From: Shinella lacus
GTDB taxonomy: Bacteria; Pseudomonadota; Alphaproteobacteria; Rhizobiales; Rhizobiaceae
Assembly: GCF_010994755.1 (NCBI RefSeq)
Contig: NZ_WHSB02000005.1
Coordinates: forward strand, 281,281-345,280
Direction: 5' to 3'
DNA length: 64,000 nt
Part shown: positions 1-8,353 of the stretch, piece after piece
How the letters are laid out: every line of letters begins with the position of its first letter
Numbering within the stretch: position 1 is the stretch's first letter
The notes under the pieces: generated by a model
What the model was told of the DNA's origin: nothing
Seen by the model: only the letters and a program-made list of their open reading frames with translations
The model's database searches: none
Program-made: the position numbers and the translations under genes

Positions 1-645
1 ATGGTCGAGGCCGAAGCCGGCAACACCATCACCGTCAACCCCGGCGAGGTGCATGACGGCGCGCCGCTGGGCGATGCCCCGCGCGCCTGGCGCATGCTCT
101 ACATGCAGCCGGCGATCGTTGCAGCTGCGGCGGAGCATATTTTCGAGGGCCGGCCGCGCGAGGAATTTTACGCGCCGGTGCTGGAGGATGGCCGCATTGC
201 CGGGCTCGTTTCGGCGCTGCTCGCCTCCCTGCTCGACAAGCGTGCCGCTGCCCTCGCCCGGGACGAACGCCTCCTCCTGTTGCTCGCCGCCGCCTTGCAG
301 GAGCGGGTGCCGCGGCGGGAACCCATCGCTTCAGCGGCCATTGCGCAAGCCCGCAACCGGCTTGACGAGGACCCTGCAGCCAGCGTCACACTGGACGACC
401 TCGCGGCGGATTGCGGGCTCGGCCGCTTCAGGTTGGTGCGCGATTTCGCCCGCAGCACGGGCCTGACGCCACATGCCTATCTGCTCCAGCGCCGGACGGA
501 ACGCGCGCGGCGGCTGATTGCGACGGGCACCTCGCTTGCCGAGGCCGCCATCGACGCGGGTTTTGCCGACCAGAGCCATATGACGCGCAATTTCACGCGC
601 CGTTACGGTTATACGCCGGGCGCCTATCTCACTGCCCGCGGCTGA
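1..645 (+). CDS. AraC family transcriptional regulator, 5' truncated by window edge
   Basis: Transcription factor of the AraC family. The C-terminal ~100 residues form the double helix-turn-helix: a first helix pair near LDDLAADCGLGRFRLVRDF and the second near AEAAIDAGFADQSHMTRNF, ending with the typical RRYGYTPGAYL. The first half is the tail of an AraC-type cupin ligand domain (NPGEVHDG). The ATG at base 1 is probably internal, because the start of the cupin domain is missing. The regulator lies 73 bp upstream of a LysE-type exporter on the same strand, a common pairing in which the regulator controls the exporter. The ligand is unknown. Confidence 0.9.
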   Translation: MVEAEAGNTITVNPGEVHDGAPLGDAPRAWRMLYMQPAIVAAAAEHIFEGRPREEFYAPVLEDGRIAGLVSALLASLLDKRAAALARDERLLLLLAAALQERVPRREPIASAAIAQARNRLDEDPAASVTLDDLAADCGLGRFRLVRDFARSTGLTPHAYLLQRRTERARRLIATGTSLAEAAIDAGFADQSHMTRNFTRRYGYTPGAYLTARG

Positions 646-718
646 CTGCAATTTCGTTCAAGACCACGGCCTACCTTCCGGTGTTCCCTGCCGCCTCCCC
701 GCCGCATGGAACCCGGAC

Positions 719-1333
719 ATGACCACAGAATTCCTCATCACCTCGCTCGTCGTCATCCTCCTGCCGGGCACCGGCGTGATCTACACGCTGGCGCTCGGCA
801 TTAGCGGTGGCTTTCGCGCCGGCCTGCTTGCCGCCTTCGGCTGCACGCTCGGCATCATTCCGCATATCGTCGCCTCCGTCGTCGGCCTGGCCGCGGTGCT
901 GCATGCGAGCGCGCTCGCCTTCGAGGTGCTGCGTTATGTCGGCGTCGCCTACCTGCTCTTCATCGCCTGGAGCATGCTGAAGGACAGCAATGCGCTGGAT
1001 CTCGGGCCGGACCAGGCGCCCGCCGAAAAGGCACTGCGCATCGTGCGCAAGGGCATCCTCACCAATATCTTCAACCCGAAACTCTCGCTGTTCTTCCTCG
1101 CCTTCCTGCCGCAATTCGTGCCGGCGGAGGCGCCTGACGCCACGGCGCAGATGCTCTATCTCGGCGGCATCTTCATGCTGCTGACCTTCCTCGTCTTCGC
1201 GGTCTACGGCGCGCTCGCCGCGGGCCTGCGCCAGCAGGTGCTGAGCCGGCCAAGGATCATGGTGTGGACGCAGCGCAGCTTCGCTGCCGCGCTCGGCCTG
1301 ATGGGCTTGCGACTTGCGCTGACCGACCGCTAG
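719..1333 (+). CDS. LysE family amino-acid exporter
   Basis: A 204-residue inner-membrane protein with about six hydrophobic segments and the LysE/RhtB signature: PGTGVIYTLALGISGGFRAG near the N-terminus, a central YLLFIAW segment and NIFNPKLSLFFLAFLPQF. The family exports amino acids or related metabolites by proton antiport; the substrate cannot be told here. The first helix carries PGTG where most relatives have PGP. It follows the AraC gene on the same strand. Its stop overlaps the 3' end of the convergent thiD by 4 bp. Confidence 0.88.
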   Translation: MTTEFLITSLVVILLPGTGVIYTLALGISGGFRAGLLAAFGCTLGIIPHIVASVVGLAAVLHASALAFEVLRYVGVAYLLFIAWSMLKDSNALDLGPDQAPAEKALRIVRKGILTNIFNPKLSLFFLAFLPQFVPAEAPDATAQMLYLGGIFMLLTFLVFAVYGALAAGLRQQVLSRPRIMVWTQRSFAAALGLMGLRLALTDR

Positions 1334-2139
1334 TCCCAAAGCGCGTGAAAATGGTGGAGCGGCCCGTGGCCGGAGCCGACGGACAGCGCATCGGACGTGC
1401 GCACCGCGCCGGCGATGAAACTCTTCGCCGCCGCAGCGGCATCGGCAAGCGTGCGCCCCTTGCCGAGCTCCGCGGCAATCGCGCTGGACAGCGAGCAGCC
1501 GGTGCCATGGGTGTTGCGCGTCAGCACGCGCACGCCTTCGAACCAGTGCAGCCGGTCCGGCGTCGCCAGCACATCCGGGCTCTCGGTCCCCGGCAGGTGC
1601 CCGCCCTTGAGCAGCACCGCCTTCGGGCCGAGCGCGAGGAGCCGCCGTGCCTGGTCCTCCATGCCCGCCCGGTCGATGGCTTCGGCTTCGCCCAGGAGGG
1701 CGGCCGCCTCCGGCAGGTTCGGTGTCAGCACGGTGGCGCGCGGCAATAGCCGGCGCGTCAGTGCCTCGACCGCCTCCCGCGCCAGAAGCGGCGCGCCACC
1801 CTTCGCGACCATCACCGGATCGAGCACGATCGGCAGGCCGCGCCGCGACGACAGGCTGTTAGCAACGGCTTCGGAGATCTCCGCCGAGGCGATCATGCCG
1901 ATCTTCACGGCATCGACGCGCACATCGCTAAAGACTTCCGCGATCTGCGCCGCGACGAAGGCCGGCGGCACGAGATGCACGCCGGAGACGCCTTGCGTGT
2001 TCTGCGCCGTCAGCGCCGTCAGCACGGCCATGCCGTAGGTGCCACGGGCCGCAAAGGTCTTGAGGTCGGCCTGAATACCGGCGCCGCCTGAAGGGTCGGA
2101 CCCTGCGATCGAGAGAATGTTTGCAATCGTGTCGGCCAT
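1330..2139 (-). CDS. thiD: Hydroxymethylpyrimidine/phosphomethylpyrimidine kinase
   Basis: ThiD phosphorylates HMP and HMP-P in the pyrimidine branch of thiamine diphosphate synthesis in the cytoplasm. At 269 residues it has the expected length for a ribokinase-fold ThiD. Motifs seen: SIAGSDPSGGAGIQADLKTF at residues ~10-30, the DPVMVAKGG segment, LTPNLPEA, and the anion-hole NTHGTGCSLSSAIAAELGKG near residue 210. The ATG at 2139 follows a GGGAGG ribosome site. The gene stands alone behind a TPP riboswitch with a hairpin over its ribosome site, so translation is probably shut down when thiamine diphosphate is plentiful. No other thiamine gene is present in the window. Confidence 0.97.
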   Translation of the reverse strand: MADTIANILSIAGSDPSGGAGIQADLKTFAARGTYGMAVLTALTAQNTQGVSGVHLVPPAFVAAQIAEVFSDVRVDAVKIGMIASAEISEAVANSLSSRRGLPIVLDPVMVAKGGAPLLAREAVEALTRRLLPRATVLTPNLPEAAALLGEAEAIDRAGMEDQARRLLALGPKAVLLKGGHLPGTESPDVLATPDRLHWFEGVRVLTRNTHGTGCSLSSAIAAELGKGRTLADAAAAAKSFIAGAVRTSDALSVGSGHGPLHHFHALWD

Positions 2140-2141
2140 CT

Positions 2142-2162
2142 CGCCTCCCTGCGACGGAGGCG
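2142..2162 (-). promoter_or_regulatory. Hairpin sequestering the thiD ribosome-binding site
   Basis: On the minus strand a 7-bp stem CGCCTCC/GGAGGCG with a 7-nt loop lies 2 nt before the thiD ATG and buries the GGAGG Shine-Dalgarno in its 3' arm. The 5' arm (CCTCCG) could instead pair with CGGAGG at the 3' edge of the TPP aptamer. That gives a plausible switch: aptamer unbound frees the ribosome site, aptamer bound lets the sequestering hairpin form. The stem is seen directly; the switching model is inferred. Confidence 0.7.
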
Positions 2163-2194
2163 GCCAACGGGCGGCAGCAAGCCGGCACCCGTTC

Positions 2195-2268
2195 GACTCC
2201 CTCCGCCGGCATGATCCGGTTCAGGTTCAAAGGGTGCTTCTCAGCCCGCTTGCGCGGACGCCCCCGTC
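2195..2268 (-). promoter_or_regulatory. TPP riboswitch (THI element) controlling thiD
   Basis: Read on the minus strand, the conserved TPP aptamer blocks occur in order: GGGGGCG, then CTGAGA, then ACCCTTTGAACCTGA, then CCGGATCATGCCGGCG, then GAGGGAGTC. GAC/GTC can close the P1 stem. The aptamer ends about 55 nt before the thiD start. An upstream CGCCCCC (2271-2277) could pair with the aptamer's own GGGGGCG (2259-2265) and compete with folding. TPP riboswitches of this class usually act on translation in proteobacteria, which fits the adjacent ribosome-site hairpin. Confidence 0.95.
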
Positions 2269-2298
2269 TCGGGGGCGGTTTTCGCAAATGATGCGGCA

Positions 2299-2321
2299 CC
2301 TGTCACGCCGAAAGTGACAGG
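2299..2321 (-). terminator. Stem-loop downstream of prfC, possible terminator
   Basis: An 8-bp perfect stem CCTGTCAC/GTGACAGG with a 7-nt loop lies 13 bp after the prfC stop. No run of T follows on the minus strand, so it may be a 3'-end-stabilising hairpin or a Rho-assisted stop rather than a classical intrinsic terminator. Confidence 0.4.
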
Positions 2322-2333
2322 TGCGCAATCCGA

Positions 2334-3914
2334 TCACGCCTTGGTGACGTGGTACTCCTTGATGGCGACCATTTTGATCGCCGGATAGCGCTCCGATTCG
2401 TAGCGCAGCGAGAAGGAATCCTGCGCCAGGAACACCGGATCGCCATCGAGGTCGCGGGCAATATCGCCGCGGCGCTGGGTGACGAACTTTTCAAGTTCGG
2501 CCGCGCTGTCCGACGAAATCCAACGGCAGACGGAGAAGCGCGACATTTCGAAGGAGACCGGCAGGCCATATTCCCCCTGGAGCCGCTCCTTCAGCACGTC
2601 GAGCTGCAGCGCGCCGACGACGCCGACGATGGCAGGCGAACCATCTTCCGGCGAGAAGAGCTGCACGACGCCCTCTTCCGCCATCTGCTGGAGCGCTTCC
2701 TTCAGCTTCTTCGCCTTCATGGCGTCTTCCAGCCGCACGCGGCGGAGGATTTCGGGCGCGAAGTTCGGCACGCCTTCGAAGACCAGCGCCTCGCCTTCCG
2801 TCAGCGTATCGCCGATGCGCAGCGTGCCGTGGTTCGGAATGCCCACCACGTCGCCGGCATAGGCCGTATCGGCGAGCTGGCGCTGCGAGGCGAAGAAGAA
2901 CTGCGGCGCGGAAAGGCCGATCTGCTTGCCGGTGCGGGCAAGCCGCACCTTCATGCCGCGCTCCAGCATGCCGGAGCAGACGCGGGCAAAGGCAATGCGG
3001 TCGCGGTGGTTCGGGTCCATGTTCGCCTGGATCTTGAAGACGAAGGCCGTCATCTTGTCCTCGGACGCATGGACCTTGCGCACATCCGCCACCTGGTCGC
3101 GCGGCGGCGGTGCGACGGCGCCGAGCGCGTTGATGAGATCGCGCACGCCGAAATTGCGCAGCGCCGAACCGAAGAAGACCGGCGTCAGGTGACCTTCGAG
3201 GAAAGCTTCACGATCGAACGGCCGGCAGGCCTCGCGGGCAAGCTCAAGCTCCTCGATGAATGCGGTGCGTTCGTTTTCCGGCAGGTTTTTCGCCACCACC
3301 GTCGCATCGTCGATCTTCGTCGGCTGCACCTGCGTATCCGAGCCGCGGAAGGTGCGGTCGGCGAGATGATAGGAGCCGCAGAACGACTTGGAACGGCCGA
3401 CAGGCCAGGTGATCGGCGCCGTATCGAGCGCCAGCTTCTCTTCCACCTCGTCCAAAATCTCGAACGGGTCGCGGCTCTCGCGGTCCATCTTGTTGACGAA
3501 GGTGATGATCGGGATGTCGCGCAGGCGGCAGACTTCAAACAGTTTCAGCGTGCGCGGCTCGATGCCCTTGGCGGCGTCGATGACCATGACGGCCGCATCC
3601 ACCGCCGTCAGCGTGCGGTAGGTGTCGTCGGCGAAGTCTTCGTGGCCGGGGGTGTCGAGAATGTTGAAGACGTTGCCGTCATATTCGAAGGTCATCACCG
3701 AGGTCACGACCGAGATGCCGCGTTCGCGCTCGATCTTCATCCAGTCCGAGCGGGTCTGGATACGGTCCTTCTTCGCCTTCACTTCGCCGGCGAGCTGGAT
3801 GGCGCCGCCGAACAGAAGCAGCTTTTCGGTGAGGGTGGTTTTACCGGCGTCCGGGTGCGCGATGATCGCGAAGGTGCGGCGGCGGGAGACCGCCTCGGCA
3901 AGGGTTTCGGCCAT
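2334..3914 (-). CDS. prfC: Peptide chain release factor 3
   Basis: RF3 is a translational GTPase that recycles RF1/RF2 from the ribosome after peptide release. The 526-residue length matches the family. GTPase motifs: [15 protein letters not shown] (G1, residues ~19-33), DTPGHEDF (G3), NKMDRE (G4), with the RF3-typical [12 protein letters not shown] switch region. The start at MAETLAEAV (3914) was chosen because the frame continues upstream without RF3-like sequence and would run into dut on the other strand. It is divergent from dut, with 93 bp between the starts. Confidence 0.97.
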   Translation of the reverse strand: MAETLAEAVSRRRTFAIIAHPDAGKTTLTEKLLLFGGAIQLAGEVKAKKDRIQTRSDWMKIERERGISVVTSVMTFEYDGNVFNILDTPGHEDFADDTYRTLTAVDAAVMVIDAAKGIEPRTLKLFEVCRLRDIPIITFVNKMDRESRDPFEILDEVEEKLALDTAPITWPVGRSKSFCGSYHLADRTFRGSDTQVQPTKIDDATVVAKNLPENERTAFIEELELAREACRPFDREAFLEGHLTPVFFGSALRNFGVRDLINALGAVAPPPRDQVADVRKVHASEDKMTAFVFKIQANMDPNHRDRIAFARVCSGMLERGMKVRLARTGKQIGLSAPQFFFASQRQLADTAYAGDVVGIPNHGTLRIGDTLTEGEALVFEGVPNFAPEILRRVRLEDAMKAKKLKEALQQMAEEGVVQLFSPEDGSPAIVGVVGALQLDVLKERLQGEYGLPVSFEMSRFSVCRWISSDSAAELEKFVTQRRGDIARDLDGDPVFLAQDSFSLRYESERYPAIKMVAIKEYHVTKA

Positions 3915-4007
3915 TTTCTGCAATATCCTGTGAGTTGCCGCGGTCTTTACAGGCTCCGCCCGGAAGATGCAATTGACGGGATTGTGCCGTCGCCCGCTTA
4001 TGGGCGC

Positions 4008-4481
4008 ATGAACGCGCACGCCCCCACCCAGCCCACCCTTTCGCTCGTCCGTCTGCCGCATGGCGAGGGCATCGAGCTTCCCGCCTACGAGACGTCGGGT
4101 GCCGCCGGCATGGACCTGCGCGCGGGTGTCGCCGTGGATGCGCCGCTGACGCTGGCACCGGGAAAACGCGCACTCGTGCCGACCGGTTTTATCTTCGAAA
4201 TCCCGCACGGCTACGAGGGCCAGATCCGGCCGCGCTCGGGTCTCGCCTTCAAGCACGGCATCACCTGCCTCAACACGCCCGGCACCGTGGACAGCGATTA
4301 TCGCGGCGAGGTGAAGGTGCTGCTTGCCAATCTTGGCGAGGAACCTTTCGTCATCGAGCGCGGCATGCGCATCGCGCAGATGGTGATCGCGCCAGTGACC
4401 CAGGTCGCGGTCCGCGAGACGACCGAGGCCAGCGAAACCACCCGCGGCGCCGGCGGCTTCGGCTCCACGGGCGTGCGCTAG
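4008..4481 (+). CDS. dut: Deoxyuridine 5'-triphosphate nucleotidohydrolase (dUTPase)
   Basis: Hydrolyses dUTP to dUMP and pyrophosphate, keeping uracil out of DNA and feeding thymidylate synthesis. All five motifs of the trimeric dUTPase family appear in order over 157 residues: AAGMDLRA (1), RPRSGLA (2), [14 protein letters not shown] with the catalytic Asp (3), RIAQMVIAP (4) and the Gly-rich tail [10 protein letters not shown] (5). A longer open frame upstream is antisense to prfC and carries no dUTPase sequence, so MNAHAPT is the start. The next gene begins 4 bp after the stop. Confidence 0.97.
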   Translation: MNAHAPTQPTLSLVRLPHGEGIELPAYETSGAAGMDLRAGVAVDAPLTLAPGKRALVPTGFIFEIPHGYEGQIRPRSGLAFKHGITCLNTPGTVDSDYRGEVKVLLANLGEEPFVIERGMRIAQMVIAPVTQVAVRETTEASETTRGAGGFGSTGVR

Positions 4482-4485
4482 AACC

Positions 4486-5376
4486 ATGCCTGCCGACTGG
4501 CCGGGGCTGGTCTTCCGCTCCGACTATCTTGGCGACACCGCCGTCTGGCGCGCGCTTGCCGACCTGCTGGAAGAGACGTTCGGCATCGATATCACCGCGC
4601 TCGACCGGCTGGGCGGGCCGGACCCGACCAGCGTGCCCTTCGCGTGGTTCGACGCCGCAGGCACCTGCATCGCCAACATCAGCGTCTTCTCGCTGCCGCT
4701 CGTCATGAACAGCACCTTCGTACGCGCCGCCGGCCTGCAATCCGGCGCCGTGCAGCCGAGCCATCGTGGCCAGGGGCTTTTTCGCGATGTGATGGAGGCG
4801 GCGCTTGCGCATTGCGATGCGGAAGGGTTCGAAGCCGTTGCGCTGTTGACCGACAAGCCGGACCTCTACGCGCGTCTTGGTTTCCGCACACTGGAGCAGC
4901 ATCGCTTTGTCGGCACTGCACCCGTGGGTGGGCGCGTCAGCCCGGTTCGGCGGCTCGACATCGGGAGCGAAGCCGACATTGCCTTGCTTAGCCGGCTACT
5001 GGATGGCCGCCGGCCGGTTTCCGACCGGTTCGCGCCACTGCGGCAGCGGGAAATGTTCCTCTTCAACGCATCGCTGATGCCGGATCTGCGGCTCGACCTG
5101 ATGGAAGAGCACGATGCCGTCATTGCCTGGCAGGCGGGCGAGGACGGTGGCTATGAACTGCTGGATATCGTCGGCGCTGGCATTCCCGCACTTGCCGATG
5201 TTCTGGCAAGCCTGCGGGTCGCACCCTCTCGGGTCACAGTGCACTTCGCGCCCGATCATCTGGGATGGGACGGCGAGGCCGTTGCGGATGAGGGCGATAT
5301 GGTGCTCATGCTGCGCGCCGCGCCCAATCTGCGGCCGGATGAGCCCTTCGCATTGTCGCCGATGGCGGAGTTCTGA
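4486..5376 (+). CDS. GNAT family N-acetyltransferase
   Basis: A 296-residue protein with an N-terminal GNAT acetyltransferase domain. The acetyl-CoA loop is at residues ~90-97 (QPSHRGQGLF), followed by the helix DVMEAALAHCDAEGFEAVALLT and the DLYARLGFR segment typical of GNAT motif B. The C-terminal ~140 residues resemble the SCP2-like extension of Eis-type acetyltransferases in position but are not diagnostic. Starting 4 bp after dut, it is very probably cotranscribed with it. The acceptor substrate is unknown. Its stop abuts the stop of the convergent LysE gene. Confidence 0.85.
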   Translation: MPADWPGLVFRSDYLGDTAVWRALADLLEETFGIDITALDRLGGPDPTSVPFAWFDAAGTCIANISVFSLPLVMNSTFVRAAGLQSGAVQPSHRGQGLFRDVMEAALAHCDAEGFEAVALLTDKPDLYARLGFRTLEQHRFVGTAPVGGRVSPVRRLDIGSEADIALLSRLLDGRRPVSDRFAPLRQREMFLFNASLMPDLRLDLMEEHDAVIAWQAGEDGGYELLDIVGAGIPALADVLASLRVAPSRVTVHFAPDHLGWDGEAVADEGDMVLMLRAAPNLRPDEPFALSPMAEF

Positions 5377-6009
5377 TCAGCGGCGGGCTTCCATCGCCAT
5401 GCGCAGCGCGAGCCCGGCCAGCACCGTCCCCATCAGCCAGCGCTGTATCAAAAGCCAGCGCGGGCGGGCGGCAAGGAGCGCGGCAATCGAGCCGGCCGAA
5501 ACGGCGATCAGCGCGTTGACGCTGACACTGATGGCAATCTGCGTGCCGCCGAGCACGAGCGATTGCAGGAAGACGCTGCCTTTTGCCGGATCGATGAACT
5601 GCGGCAGCAGGGAGAGGTAGAGCACCGCGATCTTCGGGTTCAGCAGGCTCGTCAGGAACCCCATCAGGAAGAGTTTCCGGTTGCCGTCGCGCGGCAGGGC
5701 CTTGACCTCGAAGGCGGAGCGGCCGCCGGGACGCAGCGCCTGCCAGGCGAGCCAGGCAAGGTAGAGCACACCGGCAAGCCGCAGCGCATCATAGGCATAG
5801 GGCACCGCCATCAAGAGTGCGGTGATGCCGAGCGCCGCCGACAGCATGTAGAAGACGAAGCCGAGCGCTACGCCGCAGAGCGACACGAGGCCGGCGGCCG
5901 GCCCCTGGCAGATCGATCGAGAGACGAGATAGATCATGTTCGGCCCGGGGGTGAGCACCATGCCGAGCGCGATGAGGGCGAAGGCGGCAAGGCCGGTCAG
6001 GTCTGGCAT
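5377..6009 (-). CDS. LysE family translocator
   Basis: A 210-residue membrane exporter of the LysE/RhtB family. It has the signature LTPGPNMIYLVSRSICQGPAAGLVSLCGVALG (residues ~18-50), about six hydrophobic segments, and the conserved FLTSLLNPKIAVLYLSLLPQFI loop. The start MPDLTGL is chosen because an AAGGAG ribosome site sits just upstream; the open frame reaches further but without hydrophobic or conserved sequence. It is divergent from the next LysE-type gene. The exported amino acid or metabolite cannot be predicted. Confidence 0.9.
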   Translation of the reverse strand: MPDLTGLAAFALIALGMVLTPGPNMIYLVSRSICQGPAAGLVSLCGVALGFVFYMLSAALGITALLMAVPYAYDALRLAGVLYLAWLAWQALRPGGRSAFEVKALPRDGNRKLFLMGFLTSLLNPKIAVLYLSLLPQFIDPAKGSVFLQSLVLGGTQIAISVSVNALIAVSAGSIAALLAARPRWLLIQRWLMGTVLAGLALRMAMEARR

Positions 6010-6138
6010 GGCATGCTCTCCTTGGACGATCTGACGAAGGACTATCCCGCAGCCGCGCTTGCGGCAAGGCGCCCGCCGCAAAACCATTGCCGCAGGATAT
6101 CGGCGGCGCTAAAAGAGCGTCAGCCCAAGGAGCCTGCC

Positions 6139-6756
6139 ATGACCATTGCCGTGCTGATCGCCTATTGCGGTGCGCTGTTCATCGCCGCCATCATTCCCGG
6201 CCCCGGGATCACGGCGATCGTCGCCCGCGCGCTCGGCTCCGGCTTCCGGCCGACCTTCTTCATGGGGCTCGGCCTCATCCTCGGCGACATGATCTATCTC
6301 ACCGCGGTCATCCTCGGCCTCGCCTTCATCGCGCAGACCTTCACCACGACCTTCATGCTGATCAAGATCGCCGGCGCCCTCTATCTCGGCTACATCGCCT
6401 GGAAGCTCTGGACGACCGGCCTCCTGCCGCAGAATATCGAGGCGCGGCGCTCGACCAGCATGACCATGTCCTTCCTGTCCGGCCTGTTCGTGACGCTCGG
6501 CAATCCGAAGACCATGCTGTTCTACGTGGCGCTCGTGCCGACGCTGGTCGACCTCGAAGCGATCGGCCTTGAGGAATATGGCGTGCTGCTCGCCGCGACC
6601 TTCGTCGTGCTGCTGATCGTGCTGGTGCCCTATATCGCGCTCGCCTCGCGCGCCCGGCTTCTGCTCAAGCAGCCGAAGGCGTTGCAGCGGATGAACCGGG
6701 TGGCCGCGGGCATTCTCGCCGGCACGGCCGCCTATATCGCGACCCGCGCGGCCTGA
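6139..6756 (+). CDS. LysE family translocator
   Basis: A 205-residue membrane exporter and the third LysE/RhtB member within 6 kb. Signature: IIPGPGITAIVARALGSGFRPTFFMGLGLILGD near residues 18-50, then YLGYIAWKLW and SGLFVTLGNPKTMLFYVALVPTLVD. The start follows an AAGGAG ribosome site at 6127-6132. It is only loosely similar to the neighbouring LysE protein, so this looks like clustered family members rather than a fresh tandem duplication. Substrate unknown. Confidence 0.9.
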   Translation: MTIAVLIAYCGALFIAAIIPGPGITAIVARALGSGFRPTFFMGLGLILGDMIYLTAVILGLAFIAQTFTTTFMLIKIAGALYLGYIAWKLWTTGLLPQNIEARRSTSMTMSFLSGLFVTLGNPKTMLFYVALVPTLVDLEAIGLEEYGVLLAATFVVLLIVLVPYIALASRARLLLKQPKALQRMNRVAAGILAGTAAYIATRAA

Positions 6757-6889
6757 GGTTATCGATCCGGCTTTTCCCGGATCGGTATCCGAATATTCCG
6801 CTTCCAACGCTTTTGTCGCGAAATCCGGACTCGTCTCCGGCGGCATTCGCTCCTATCTTCTCCGGTAACGAGAACCGAGGGAGCCCCCG

Positions 6890-7858
6890 ATGACCGACAC
6901 CCACAAGCCCGGCCGTGGCCGAATCTACGCCTCCATCACCGAGACGATCGGCGATACGCCCATCGTGCGGCTCGACAAGTTCGCCAAGGAGAAGGGCGTC
7001 GTCGCCAACCTTCTCGCCAAGCTCGAATTCTTCAACCCGATCGCCTCCGTCAAGGACCGCATCGGCGTCGCGATGATCGAGGCGCTGGAAGCGCAGGGCA
7101 AGATCACGCCCGGCAAGTCGACGCTGGTCGAGCCGACCTCGGGCAACACCGGCATCGCGCTCGCCTTCGCCGCCGCCGCCAAGGGCTATCGCCTCATCCT
7201 CACCATGCCGGAGACCATGTCTGTCGAGCGCCGCAAGATGCTGGCGCTGCTCGGCGCCGAACTGGTGCTGACCGAGGGGCCGAAGGGCATGAAGGGCGCG
7301 ATCGCGAAAGCCGAGGAACTGGCCGCCAGCATTCCGGACGCCATCATTCCCCAGCAGTTCGAAAACCCGGCCAACCCGGAAATCCACCGCAAGACCACGG
7401 CCGAAGAGATCTGGAACGACACGGAGGGCGCGGTCGACATCCTCGTTTCCGGCATCGGCACCGGCGGCACGATCACCGGTGCAGGCCAGGTGCTGAAAGC
7501 GAAGAAGCCCGGCTTCAAGGTCATCGCGGTGGAGCCGGCGGACAGCCCGGTCCTTTCCGGCGGCAATCCCGGCCCGCACAAGATCCAGGGCATCGGTGCC
7601 GGTTTTGCCCCGGCGATCCTCGACACCTCGGTCTATGACGAAGTGGTTCCGATCACCAATGACGAGGCCTTCGAAAATGCCCGCCTCGTCGCGCGGCTCG
7701 AAGGCGTGCCGGTCGGCATCTCGTCCGGTGCCGCACTCGCCGCCGCCGTCAAGGTGGGCAGCCGTCCGGAAAATGCCGGCAAGACCATCGTCGTCATCAT
7801 CCCCTCCTTCGCCGAGCGTTATCTTTCGACCGCGCTTTTCGAAGGCCTCGGCGGCTGA
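6890..7858 (+). CDS. cysK: Cysteine synthase A (O-acetylserine sulfhydrylase)
   Basis: PLP enzyme that makes L-cysteine from O-acetylserine and sulfide. 322 residues. The PLP lysine lies in PIASVKDR (around residue 50), the substrate loop is [20 protein letters not shown] (around 83-102), the phosphate-binding loop is [13 protein letters not shown], and the C-terminal serine segment is [11 protein letters not shown]. The ATG follows GAGGGAG. It is a single gene, with a probable terminator just after the stop. CysM-type paralogues are less likely because the PTSGNTG and GTGGT context is CysK-like. Confidence 0.95.
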   Translation: MTDTHKPGRGRIYASITETIGDTPIVRLDKFAKEKGVVANLLAKLEFFNPIASVKDRIGVAMIEALEAQGKITPGKSTLVEPTSGNTGIALAFAAAAKGYRLILTMPETMSVERRKMLALLGAELVLTEGPKGMKGAIAKAEELAASIPDAIIPQQFENPANPEIHRKTTAEEIWNDTEGAVDILVSGIGTGGTITGAGQVLKAKKPGFKVIAVEPADSPVLSGGNPGPHKIQGIGAGFAPAILDTSVYDEVVPITNDEAFENARLVARLEGVPVGISSGAALAAAVKVGSRPENAGKTIVVIIPSFAERYLSTALFEGLGG

Positions 7859-7866
7859 GATCGGGC

Positions 7867-7897
7867 GGCCCGTTGCGCCAGCGCGCGGCGGGCCTTT
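7867..7897 (+). terminator. Probable terminator after cysK
   Basis: A 12-bp stem GGCCCGTTGCGC/GCGCGGCGGGCC (two G-U pairs) with a 4-nt loop is followed by a short TTT. It sits between cysK and the next gene. The T run is short, so strength is uncertain. Confidence 0.5.
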
Positions 7898-7912
7898 CCC
7901 GTACGGGACAGC

Positions 7913-8311
7913 ATGATCCATCACCTCTCCCTCGGCGTTTCCGATATTGCGCGCGCGGCGGCCTTTTATGACGCCGCGCTCGCGCCGCTCGGCTATGGTC
8001 GTGTCTGGTCGGATATCCGGCCCGGCGAACCGGACCAGGCCGTCGGCTATGGACCGCCCGGCGGCGGCGACAAGCTTGCCCTCAAGGAGCATGGCGATGC
8101 CGCCGTGGCACCGGGCGCCGGCTTCCATGTCGCCTTTGCCGCGCCGGACCGGCAGTCCGTGGATGCTTTCCATCAGGCAGCCCTTGCGGCTGGCGGGCGC
8201 GACAATGGCGCTCCGGGGCTTCGGCCCGATTACGGACCAACCTATTATGCCGCCTTCGTCATCGATCCGGACGGGCACCGTATCGAAGCGGTCTTTAAGG
8301 GTCCGGCCTAG
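7913..8311 (+). CDS. VOC family (glyoxalase/bleomycin-resistance fold) protein
   Basis: A 132-residue single-module vicinal-oxygen-chelate protein. It opens with MIHHLSLGVSDIARAAAFYDAALAPLGY, the usual first beta-alpha-beta unit with a metal-binding His, and ends with YYAAFVIDPDGHRIEAVF, carrying the C-terminal metal-ligand Glu. Members include dioxygenases, isomerases and drug-binding proteins, so the reaction is not predictable. The position after cysK suggests nothing specific. Confidence 0.85.
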   Translation: MIHHLSLGVSDIARAAAFYDAALAPLGYGRVWSDIRPGEPDQAVGYGPPGGGDKLALKEHGDAAVAPGAGFHVAFAAPDRQSVDAFHQAALAAGGRDNGAPGLRPDYGPTYYAAFVIDPDGHRIEAVFKGPA

Positions 8312-8353
8312 TATCAGCGGACGGCTGGCGTTGATTCCGCCCCCGCCGCGCAA

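Noticed and set aside
2349-4481. A 710-codon open frame that would fuse a long N-terminal part to dUTPase
   Set aside because: Everything before 4008 is antisense to prfC and has no protein-like domain; GC-rich DNA commonly gives such mirror frames. Only the dUTPase part is real.
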